DNA of 64,000 nt from Aurantimonas marianensis (GTDB lineage Bacteria > Pseudomonadota > Alphaproteobacteria > Rhizobiales > Rhizobiaceae): the NCBI RefSeq assembly GCF_024195285.1, contig NZ_JALHBS010000035.1, positions 1 through 64,000 of the forward strand, given 5' to 3'. Of this stretch, positions 46,911 through 54,422 are shown in pieces. The notes below the pieces were generated by a model. That model had not been told where the DNA came from, did no database searches, and saw only the letters and a list, made by a program, of their open reading frames with translations. The stretch's first letter is position 1; each line of letters starts with the position of its first letter. Position numbers and translations under genes: made by a program.

Positions 46911-48896
46911 TCAGACCTTCGCCATCGCGGCGGTCCGCTGCCGGCTGCGCTCCGGCGCGCCGACCCTGAGCCGCCGGTCAGCCAGCGAAATCACGCCGCC
47001 CAGAGCCATCAGGATCGAACCGATCCAGATCAGCGTGATGAACGGCTTGTACCAGATGCGCACGACGGTCGAACTGCCATCATCGGCGGGATCGCCCAGC
47101 GAAATGTACAATTGCGAAAACCACCGGGTGCGGATACCGGCTTCGGTCGTCGGCGCCTGCCGTGCCGGATAGAAGCGCTTGGCGCTCTCCATCGTCCCGG
47201 CGTCGCGACCATCGCGGCTCAGCGCGAACGTGCCAACCTGTTCTTCATAGTTTGGCCCCCGCCGTGGCGCGATGCCCTCGTATCGCACCGTATAGCCACC
47301 GACATCGACGCTGTCGCCGGGCGCCATCGAAAGCACATCCTCGGTCTCGAAGGACGAGACCGTGACGACACCGAGCACCAGAACGCCGACGCCGAAATGC
47401 GCAAGCACCGTCCCGTAGGCCGACCGAGGCAAACCTTTCAGGCGTGACAGCCCCTTGCGCCAGCCCACCTTGGCGAAGTTGGCCCGACCGTAGAGATCCG
47501 TCAGGCTGCCGATCAGGAGCCAGACCGCGAGGCCGAAACCGAGTGACGCCAGAATCTTCGTGCCGGAAGTGACCGCGACAGCCACGATCACCGTCAACAT
47601 GACCGCGCCGATGGCGAAATAGAGCCGCTGCGCGGCGGCGAGAAGGTCGCCCCGCTTCCACGCCAGCAACGGCCCGAACGGAAGCGCGAACAGGAGCGGG
47701 ACCATCAGCGGGCCGAAGGTCAGATCGAAGAACGGCGCCCCGACCGAAATCTTCTCGCCGGTGATGACCTCGAGCACCAGCGGATAGAGCGTGCCGATCA
47801 AAACGGTCGCCGCCGCTGTGGTGAGAAACAGATTGTTGAAGACCAGAGCGCCCTCGCGGCTGATCGGCGCGAACAGGCCGCCCGCTTCCAGCGTCGAGGC
47901 CCGCATCGCGAACAACGCCAGCGAGCCGCCGATGAACAGGCAAAGGATCATCAGGATGAAGATGCCGCGCTCCGGATCCGTGGCAAAGGCATGCACCGAT
48001 GTCAGCACACCCGAGCGCACCAGGAACGTCCCCAGCAGCGACAGCGAGAAGGTCAGGATCGCCAGGAGGATGGTCCAGATCTTCAGCGCCGAGCGCTTCT
48101 CCATCACCACCGCCGAGTGCAGCAGCGCCGTCCCCGACAGCCAAGGCATGAAGGACGCGTTCTCGACCGGATCCCAGAACCACCAGCCGCCCCAGCCGAG
48201 TTCGTAATAGGCCCAGTAGGAGCCCATCGCGATGCCGGCGGTCAGAAAGATCCAGGCGACCAGCGTCCACGGCCGCACCCAGCGCGCCCAGGCCGCGTCG
48301 ATCCGCCCGTCGATCAGCGCCGCGACGGCGAAGGAGAAGGCGATCGAGAAACCGACATAGCCGAGATACAAAAGCGGCGGGTGGATCGCGAGACCGATGT
48401 CCTGCAGGATCGGATTGAGGTCGCGTCCCTCCATCGGCGCCGGCGCGAGGCGCGCGAACGGATTCGAGGTGAACAGGATGAACAGGAGAAAGGCGCTGGT
48501 GATCCACGCCTGCACGGAGAGGACGTTCGCCTTGAGGGTAGCCGGCAGGTCGCGTCCGAACAGCGCGACGAGCGCTCCAAAGAACGCCAGGATCATCACC
48601 CAGAGCAGCATCGAGCCCTCGTGATTGCCCCACACGCCGGTAACCTTGTAGAGCATCGGCTTCAGCGAATGGGAATTCTCGAAGACGTTGGCGACCGAGA
48701 AGTCCGAGGTCACATAGGCGGTCGTCAGGGCCGAAAACGACAGGGCGAGGAGCACGAAACCGCCGGTCGCGGTGACGGTCCCCGTCTCCATCAGCCGCGC
48801 GTCTCCCGTCCGCGCGCCGATGACCGGCAGCAGCGACTGGACCAGAGAGAGAGACAGAGCCAGAATCAACGCATACAGGCCAATCTCGACGATCAT
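46911..48896 (-). CDS. ccmF: Heme lyase subunit CcmF
   Basis: CcmF (CycK) is the integral membrane core of the cytochrome c heme lyase. The 661-residue protein has about 14 helices and the tryptophan-rich WWD motif GWGGWWFWDPVENASFMPWL near residue 232. His residues of GNHEGSMLLW and AIHPPLLYLGY are likely heme ligands. The ATG at 48896 overlaps the ccmE stop (ATGA), so the true start is here, not at the longer frame start at 48971. Confidence 0.96.
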   Translation of the reverse strand: MIVEIGLYALILALSLSLVQSLLPVIGARTGDARLMETGTVTATGGFVLLALSFSALTTAYVTSDFSVANVFENSHSLKPMLYKVTGVWGNHEGSMLLWVMILAFFGALVALFGRDLPATLKANVLSVQAWITSAFLLFILFTSNPFARLAPAPMEGRDLNPILQDIGLAIHPPLLYLGYVGFSIAFSFAVAALIDGRIDAAWARWVRPWTLVAWIFLTAGIAMGSYWAYYELGWGGWWFWDPVENASFMPWLSGTALLHSAVVMEKRSALKIWTILLAILTFSLSLLGTFLVRSGVLTSVHAFATDPERGIFILMILCLFIGGSLALFAMRASTLEAGGLFAPISREGALVFNNLFLTTAAATVLIGTLYPLVLEVITGEKISVGAPFFDLTFGPLMVPLLFALPFGPLLAWKRGDLLAAAQRLYFAIGAVMLTVIVAVAVTSGTKILASLGFGLAVWLLIGSLTDLYGRANFAKVGWRKGLSRLKGLPRSAYGTVLAHFGVGVLVLGVVTVSSFETEDVLSMAPGDSVDVGGYTVRYEGIAPRRGPNYEEQVGTFALSRDGRDAGTMESAKRFYPARQAPTTEAGIRTRWFSQLYISLGDPADDGSSTVVRIWYKPFITLIWIGSILMALGGVISLADRRLRVGAPERSRQRTAAMAKV

Positions 48897-49390
48897 GAAC
48901 TCGCTCCGCTTTCCGTCTGCACCGGCGCGGGCTGCGGGTCGGACTTGACCATGCCCTTGCCTTCTTCCCACAAGCCGCGCGCCTTCAGGTCGTCGACGAC
49001 TTCCTTCGGCATGTAGTTCTCGTCGTGCTTGGCGAGCACGGTGTCGGCGACGAAGACGTTGTCTGGTCCGAGCGTGCCTTCGGTGACGACGCCCTGCCCT
49101 TCGCGGAAAAGGTCCGGCAGAAGCCCGGTATAGGTCACCGGCACGCTCTCGATCGTGTCCGTAACCCGGAACGAGACCTTCTGCGATCCGCCGCGCACGA
49201 CCGAACCCTCTTCGACGAGGCCGCCGAGCCGGATGCGCTGGGAGGACGCCGGTGCCTTGGCGACAATGTCGCTGGGTGAATTGAAGAACGCCACAGAATC
49301 CGACAGCGCGGTCAGGACGAGGCCGGCCGCGGCGCCAATAACGAGGAGGATGACCCCGATCGAAGTGAGCCGTTTCGCTTTCCGTGTCAT
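48893..49390 (-). CDS. ccmE: Heme chaperone CcmE
   Basis: The 165-residue protein (CycJ) carries heme from CcmC to CcmF. It has an N-terminal transmembrane helix (RLTSIGVILLVIGAAAGLVL) and a periplasmic OB-fold. The covalent heme His is in LAKHDENYMPKE near residue 124, with the conserved Tyr after it. The C-terminal tail is polar. It overlaps ccmI upstream and ccmF downstream by 4 bases each. Confidence 0.97.
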   Translation of the reverse strand: MTRKAKRLTSIGVILLVIGAAAGLVLTALSDSVAFFNSPSDIVAKAPASSQRIRLGGLVEEGSVVRGGSQKVSFRVTDTIESVPVTYTGLLPDLFREGQGVVTEGTLGPDNVFVADTVLAKHDENYMPKEVVDDLKARGLWEEGKGMVKSDPQPAPVQTESGASS

Positions 49391-50883
49391 TGCGTCTGTG
49401 TCGCCTCCGCGTCCGTCAGGCCGAGTTCCTGTCCGAGAGCCGCGATCTCCCGACCCGCGGCGGTGTCCGTCCCGAAATGCTGAAACGCCGTGCGCAGCGC
49501 ATCGCTCGCCTTGTCCGTCTCGCCCAGGACCTTATAGGACTGAATCAACCGCTTCCACCCTTCCACGTCGCGCGGGTTGGATTCCAGCCGGCTCGCCAGT
49601 TGCGAGACCATTCCCTGAATCATCGCCTGACGGTCGCCGGAGGACATTTCGGACGCGGCTGCCACGTCGGCCTCGCTCGGCCGGGGCGGCGCGGATCGCG
49701 TCGTTCCCGCCTGTGTCAGCCCCAATTCCTCGCCGAGCACGGCGATGTCCTGGCCCGCGGCGGAACCGGGCGTGAATGTACCTGAGGCGGCCGCCAAAGC
49801 CTGGCCCGCCTTCTCCCTGTCTCCCAGAACCGTGTAGGACCGAATCAGGCGTTTCCATCCGGCGGGATCGTCCGGGTTTGCCTCCAGCCGGCTCGCCAGT
49901 TGCGAGACCATTCCCTCGATCATCGCCTGACGGTCGTCGACCGACATCGCGGAGGCAGCGGCCATGTCGGCGTCGCTCGGGCCCTTCACCTGGGGGCGGG
50001 TGTTCTGCGCGAGGGCGGTGGACGGCGCAGCGTTGCCGGTCTTCTGGCGCGCGTCGGCGAGAGCCGCATCGGCGATCTGCATCCAGGGCGCGTCGGTGGG
50101 GCTGATATCGATGAGCTTCGCCCAGGCGGCTTCGGCCTGCGGGTAATCACCTTCCTGCGACAGGTCGAGCGCCAGGAAGAAATGCGCAGGCAGGTAATCG
50201 CCATTAATCGCGAGTGCCTGCTCGAACGCCGCCTTCGCCTCGTCCGTCACTTCACCGTCGGCGGCCCGCGTCAACGCCTCGCCGAGGCCGCTCAGGCGAG
50301 ATGCCGTTGGCTCGACCAGACGAATGGCGTTCCGGAACGCGATGGCAGCGTCGTCCGGGCGGTCCAGTCGCAGATAGATCGGCGCGAGCACGTCCCAGCC
50401 CCGGCCATCGTTTGGATTGGACCGAAGCTGCGCCTCGGCGGTGGCAACCAGACTCTCGACATCCTGGCCGGGCAGTTGTGCCGGCGTTTGCCGCGTGGCG
50501 AGCGGCATATCCCGCAGGCCGGGCGCTCCGAATGTCAGATAAACAGCCACCGAGCCAAGCGGCACAGCGATCGCGACAACGCCGATCGCGGCCAGGACGC
50601 CTGGGCGCCGCCAGCCTGCGGCGCCGCCATCGCCGCCGCCCTTCGCGCGGCCGGCCGCCTTCAGCAATCGCCGTCCGATCTCGGCCCGCGCGGTTTCCGC
50701 CTCGCCGGCAGCGATCGCGCCCCGCTCGACATCGGCGTCCAGCTCGCGAAGCTGCGCCGTATAGACCTCGACGTCGTGAGCGGCACGCGTGGCCGCCTCA
50801 TCCGGGGAGGCACGAAACAAGGGCCAGAGAGCCACCAACGTTGCGGCAACGGTCATGCCAGCTGCGATAATCCAGAACGCCAT
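49387..50883 (-). CDS. ccmI: Cytochrome c maturation TPR protein CcmI with an internal tandem duplication
   Basis: CcmI (CycH) holds apocytochrome c for the heme lyase. It has two transmembrane segments (about 2-20 and 95-115) around a cytoplasmic loop with a leucine-zipper-like stretch, then periplasmic TPR repeats. The protein is 498 residues, over 100 longer than the rhizobial CycH I know. The excess is explained by a second copy of a 100-residue unit at the C-terminus: QAMIEGMVSQLASRLEANP and QAMIQGMVSQLASRLESNP recur exactly 300 bases apart. ATG at 50883 follows AAGGGTG; the frame upstream is not conserved. Confidence 0.93.
   Translation of the reverse strand: MAFWIIAAGMTVAATLVALWPLFRASPDEAATRAAHDVEVYTAQLRELDADVERGAIAAGEAETARAEIGRRLLKAAGRAKGGGDGGAAGWRRPGVLAAIGVVAIAVPLGSVAVYLTFGAPGLRDMPLATRQTPAQLPGQDVESLVATAEAQLRSNPNDGRGWDVLAPIYLRLDRPDDAAIAFRNAIRLVEPTASRLSGLGEALTRAADGEVTDEAKAAFEQALAINGDYLPAHFFLALDLSQEGDYPQAEAAWAKLIDISPTDAPWMQIADAALADARQKTGNAAPSTALAQNTRPQVKGPSDADMAAASAMSVDDRQAMIEGMVSQLASRLEANPDDPAGWKRLIRSYTVLGDREKAGQALAAASGTFTPGSAAGQDIAVLGEELGLTQAGTTRSAPPRPSEADVAAASEMSSGDRQAMIQGMVSQLASRLESNPRDVEGWKRLIQSYKVLGETDKASDALRTAFQHFGTDTAAGREIAALGQELGLTDAEATQTQ
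49400..49982 (-). repeat. Tandem 300-bp duplication inside ccmI
   Basis: Two units, about 49400-49682 and 49700-49982, are offset by exactly 300 bases. The best-kept DNA stretch, starting CCAGCCGGCTCGCCAG at 49584 and again at 49884, is nearly identical for about 50 bases. At the protein level both units run from DRQAMI to an ELGLT end. The rest has diverged, so the event is not recent. Confidence 0.9.
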
Positions 50884-51026
50884 GACACCCTTATACCGTA
50901 CGCCGGGGGATCGAAGCATATCGCCCCGAATGGCCGGCCGTCTCAAAACCAGATTCCGTCCGACGAGCCCTCTAGCAGACATGGGTCGATTTGCCCATTC
51001 ACTTCGTCAAGAATGGGGCAAGCGGA

Positions 51027-51431
51027 TCAGGCGACGGGCTTCCAGTACCCCTTACTGGTCTTGCAGGCAGTGCCAACCGCCTTGACCGGCTGTGCGTCGC
51101 CCTTGAATGTGTGGGTGTAGCCCCGACAATCCTGCGATCCAACGCGATAGAGCTGCGTCGGCACGACCTCGCCGCTGTAGCCGTCGACGGACCACTGCAC
51201 CGCCTGCCCTGCCGCCCCGTACTGCAAGGCCTGGAATTCGGCTTCCAACGCCTTGCCACGGGCAGAATCGGACAAGGATGTCGCCGCCTCATACTGGCCG
51301 ATCAAGCCGCCGTCGAGCGCCTGGACGCCGGCTGAACCGGGAACGAGCGATGCGCCACCGAGCCCGGCGCTGAGACAGCCCGCAAAAGGCAGGACCAGGA
51401 AGGGAAAGACGAGCTTCAACACGATGCGCAT
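51027..51431 (-). CDS. Putative surface lipoprotein, RT0821/Lpp0805-type surface antigen family
   Basis: The 134-residue protein starts MRIVLKLVFPFLVLPFAGC, with a lipobox ending at Cys19. The mature part has a Gly-rich segment (LSAGLGGASLVPGSAG), then LSDSARGKALEAEFQALQYG and the C-terminal VGSQDCRGYTHTF and GTACKTSKGYWKPV blocks. These match the family of 17-kDa surface antigens common in alphaproteobacteria. It is probably outer-membrane anchored. The ATG at 51431 lacks a strong ribosome-binding site. Confidence 0.75.
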   Translation of the reverse strand: MRIVLKLVFPFLVLPFAGCLSAGLGGASLVPGSAGVQALDGGLIGQYEAATSLSDSARGKALEAEFQALQYGAAGQAVQWSVDGYSGEVVPTQLYRVGSQDCRGYTHTFKGDAQPVKAVGTACKTSKGYWKPVA

Positions 51432-51532
51432 GACGTTTTCATCCGAGTGCGGCAGCCCGATGGGACTGAAACGACGGGGTGCGGAGTTCGGAGCAATCCG
51501 CGTGCCGCAGTTCGTCGGTTCGGCCGTTGATG

Positions 51533-52918
51533 TCAAGCCGCACCGCCGCCCAAAGCGCGTGGCAGCACGATCGTCACCCGCAAGCCGCCAAGGTCGGACC
51601 GGCTGAATTCCAGCGAACCGCGATACTCGGCCACCATGTCTGAGACGATCGACAGGCCAAGGCCGCTGCCCGGCGTCGCCTCGTCGAGACGGCGGCCACG
51701 CTTTGTCGCTTCGCTGATCTGCGCCTCCGTCAGCCCCGGCCCATCATCTTCGATGATCGTCGCGAAACGGTCTTCGGAGACCGGTATGCCGGTCACGATG
51801 ACCCGCCCCCTCGCCCACTTTCCGGCGTTTTCGAGCAGATTGCCGATGATCTCCTCGAAATCCTGACGCTCCCCCGCAAAGACCAGACCCTCGGCCGACG
51901 TCGGATCGTATTGGATTTCCAGCGCTGGATTGAGCTTGGCGATCACCCTCACCAGCCGCTGGAGAGCGGGCCCGACCGACGTACGGAACACGGTGGTCTC
52001 GCTCTGCGCGGCGACTCGCGCGCGGTCGAGATAGTGCTGTACCTGTTGACGCATCCGCTCCGCCTGGTCGGCGACGACCTGTCCCTGCCGTCCGCCAAGG
52101 GAAGCGGCTTCGTTGACGAGCACAGCGATCGGCGTCTTCAGCGAATGCGCCAGATTGCCGACTTGCGTTCTGGAACGCTCGACGATGCGCCGGTTGTTGT
52201 CGATCAGCGCGTTCATTTCGACGGCCAACGGCGCGATTTCGGCGGGAAACTGCCCTTCCAGCCTTTCGGCCTTTCCCGTGCGCACATTGGCAAGCGACCG
52301 ACGCACGGCACTCAGGGGACTGAGACCGGCGAGGATGGCCAACACGTTCACGACGACCGTCCCAAGGCCGACCGCGCCGAGATAGTAGACGAGCGTGCGA
52401 TCGAAATCGGCGACGTCGGCGGCAACGATGCTGGCGTTGCCCATCACGCGAAACCGCGCGGCGTGGTTCTGCGCGTCGAGCACGACCTCCGTCTCGACGA
52501 CTTGCAACCGCTCGCCATCGAGGCCGCTGGCCTCATAGCTTCGACGGTAGGCGGAATCGAAGGGAATATCCGAGGTGGATCTGGCGGGAATATCCAGGAT
52601 CCCGAGGGAACTGGAGATCAGTCGTCCCCGGGTGTTGTCACTGGCGGGAAGCACCTCCCAGTACCATCCGGAAAGTGGCTGGGAATAGCGCAGATCACCA
52701 AGATCGGGCGAGCCCGACAGGTAACCTGTGTCGCTGACAGTGACGCTGTTGACGAGATTGTAGAGCTGCGCGGCAAGCAGGTCTTCAAAACCCCGGGTGG
52801 CGGTCCGCTCGTAAAGCGTGGAAATCAGGCCGCCGACAACGATCAGGGCCAGCACGGCCCACAGACTCGACAGAACGATGACCCGGACAGTGAGGGAGTT
52901 AGCGGCCCGAATGGCCAT
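51533..52918 (-). CDS. feuQ: Sensor histidine kinase, FeuQ-like
   Basis: The 461-residue kinase has two transmembrane helices (about 12-33 and 175-195) around a periplasmic domain of about 140 residues, then an H-box VGNLAHSLKTPIAVLVNEA and an ATPase domain with EDDGPGLTEAQI and GSGLGLSIVSDMVAEY. It overlaps the upstream regulator gene by 20 bases, so the two are translated together. Place beside ccmI and partner type match rhizobial FeuQ, part of a system that controls cyclic glucan export and envelope genes. Function is inferred from context. Confidence 0.87.
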   Translation of the reverse strand: MAIRAANSLTVRVIVLSSLWAVLALIVVGGLISTLYERTATRGFEDLLAAQLYNLVNSVTVSDTGYLSGSPDLGDLRYSQPLSGWYWEVLPASDNTRGRLISSSLGILDIPARSTSDIPFDSAYRRSYEASGLDGERLQVVETEVVLDAQNHAARFRVMGNASIVAADVADFDRTLVYYLGAVGLGTVVVNVLAILAGLSPLSAVRRSLANVRTGKAERLEGQFPAEIAPLAVEMNALIDNNRRIVERSRTQVGNLAHSLKTPIAVLVNEAASLGGRQGQVVADQAERMRQQVQHYLDRARVAAQSETTVFRTSVGPALQRLVRVIAKLNPALEIQYDPTSAEGLVFAGERQDFEEIIGNLLENAGKWARGRVIVTGIPVSEDRFATIIEDDGPGLTEAQISEATKRGRRLDEATPGSGLGLSIVSDMVAEYRGSLEFSRSDLGGLRVTIVLPRALGGGAA

Positions 52919-53570
52919 CGCTCATCCTGTAGCCCTGCCCCCGGACGGTCTCGATCACATCAACGCCGAGCTTCTTGCGCAATCGTCCAACGAACACCTC
53001 GATCGTATTGGAATCGCGATCAAAATCCTGATCGTACAGATGCTCGATGAGCTCCGTCCGGGAAACGATCTGGTCCTGATGATGCATCAGATAATCGAGC
53101 AGCCGGTATTCGTGGGAGGTCAGTTTCAGCGGCGTTCCGTCGAGTGACACCCGCGACGCCCGCGTATCGAGGCGGACCGGTCCGCAGTGGATTTCGGACG
53201 AGGCATGGCCGGCGGCGCGGCGGATCAGCGCGCGCATGCGGGCCAGCACTTCCTCGACGTGAAACGGCTTGGTGACGTAATCGTCGGCCCCTGCGTCGAT
53301 GCCGGCGACCTTGTCGCTCCAGCGGTCGCGGGCGGTCAGGATCAGCACCGGCATGGTCCGGCCGTCGCGGCGCCAGCGCTCCAGAACGCTGATGCCGTCC
53401 ATGACCGGCAGACCGACATCGAGAATGACCGCGTCATAGGGTTCCGTGTCGCCGAGGAAATGCCCCTCCTCGCCGTCGAAGGCGCGGTCGACGACATACT
53501 CGGCGCCGGTCAGCGCCTCGGTCAGTTGCCGATTGAGGGTCTGATCATCCTCGACCACCAGGATACGCAT
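52899..53570 (-). CDS. feuP: OmpR-family response regulator, FeuP-like
   Basis: The 223-residue regulator has a receiver domain (ILVVEDDQTLNRQL, phospho-Asp in AVILDVGLPVMDG, TARDRWSDKVAGIDAGADDY, KPFHVEEVLAR) and a winged helix (LTSHEYRLLDYLMHH, RDSNTIEVFVGRLRKKLG). The GEEGHFLGDTEPYDA block is typical of FeuP and its relatives. It lies between a small secreted-protein gene and the kinase gene, the same order as feuN-feuP-feuQ. Confidence 0.88.
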   Translation of the reverse strand: MRILVVEDDQTLNRQLTEALTGAEYVVDRAFDGEEGHFLGDTEPYDAVILDVGLPVMDGISVLERWRRDGRTMPVLILTARDRWSDKVAGIDAGADDYVTKPFHVEEVLARMRALIRRAAGHASSEIHCGPVRLDTRASRVSLDGTPLKLTSHEYRLLDYLMHHQDQIVSRTELIEHLYDQDFDRDSNTIEVFVGRLRKKLGVDVIETVRGQGYRMSDGHSGR

Positions 53571-53663
53571 GCCGGACCTCGTCTTCTCGCTCTCGTCTCA
53601 TCCTGTCGAATCGCCGCGACCGCGATCGAAGTCAACGCCTCCCCTCACTCCGGCGACCGGCGA

Positions 53664-54053
53664 TCAGGGCCGTATCGTTACCGTCGTCTTGCGTGGCCGG
53701 CCACCCTCCGTTCCGGGGACGAGGAGCGTCACCACGCAAACCGTCTGGCCGCCCTGCTCACGGCTGGAAACCGAAAGGACCTGTCCGCCGGTCTGTGCGG
53801 CTGCCTGAGCCGCGGCGCCGGAGCAGCCGGCGTCGGCGGTTTCGAACGCGCCCTCGCCATTTCGACGTGGCCCCCGCTCTAAGCGCACCCCCGGCCCGGG
53901 GACGACGTCCAGACCAAATCCCGACCCGATGCCGCGACTGGAAAAAGAGCTGTCCATGAGTTGAGCGGCGGCCGGCGCCGCGGCCGCGATCGAAGCGGTT
54001 CCGACGATCAGAACCGTCACAATGCAGGCGAGGAAGGTGCGAAATCTTGTCAT
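53664..54053 (-). CDS. Small secreted PepSY-like protein, FeuN candidate
   Basis: The 129-residue protein has a signal peptide (MTRFRTFLACIVTVLIVGTA, cut near AAAQL). The C-terminal half reads AAAQAAAQTGGQVLSVSS then QTVCVVTLLV and RKTTVTI, close to the PepSY pattern of a short helix and two strands. Two Cys may form a disulfide. It is 93 bases upstream of feuP on the same strand. In Sinorhizobium a small periplasmic protein, FeuN, is encoded there and holds FeuPQ in check; length differs (FeuN is shorter), so the assignment is tentative. Confidence 0.62.
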   Translation of the reverse strand: MTRFRTFLACIVTVLIVGTASIAAAAPAAAQLMDSSFSSRGIGSGFGLDVVPGPGVRLERGPRRNGEGAFETADAGCSGAAAQAAAQTGGQVLSVSSREQGGQTVCVVTLLVPGTEGGRPRKTTVTIRP

Positions 54054-54182
54054 TTCGGGTCCAGATGGAGAATGGCGGCGTCGCCAAGACGGAATGACGA
54101 TCGCTTTAGTCCTAGTGCATTGTCGCTGAACGACGAATGAACGGCGGACGACCAGGGCCACCCGCCGATTTCAACCCCGCAA

Positions 54183-54389
54183 CTAGCGTAGGGTCTTCTG
54201 CGCGGCCAGTCGTCCCAGGATCGCGACCACCGCGCCGACGGCCGCGGCACCGTTGGTCAGCGAGAGGGCCAGCACATCGTGCGTCGCGGGATCGATTTTA
54301 AGGCCGAACAATCCGGCGATCGCCGCGCCGAACGCGACGAGCCCGCCCCAGACGGTTCGAGATTGATACCATGGCTTTGCTTCACTCAT
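54183..54389 (-). CDS. Small two-helix membrane protein, holin-like, downstream of GTA gp15
   Basis: The 68-residue protein MSEAKPWYQSRTVWGGLV... has two transmembrane segments (about 13-31 and 43-60) and a short basic end (RLAAQKTLR). The SRTVWGGLVAFGAA segment resembles small holin-like or phage-associated proteins of rhizobia. It lies 33 bases past the gp15 stop, on the same strand. ATG at 54389, after GAGGTG, is preferred over the GTG one codon earlier. A role in particle release is an inference. Confidence 0.65.
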   Translation of the reverse strand: MSEAKPWYQSRTVWGGLVAFGAAIAGLFGLKIDPATHDVLALSLTNGAAAVGAVVAILGRLAAQKTLR

Positions 54390-54422
54390 CACCTCGCCCT
54401 TTCCTTACGATTGCGCCGGCAT

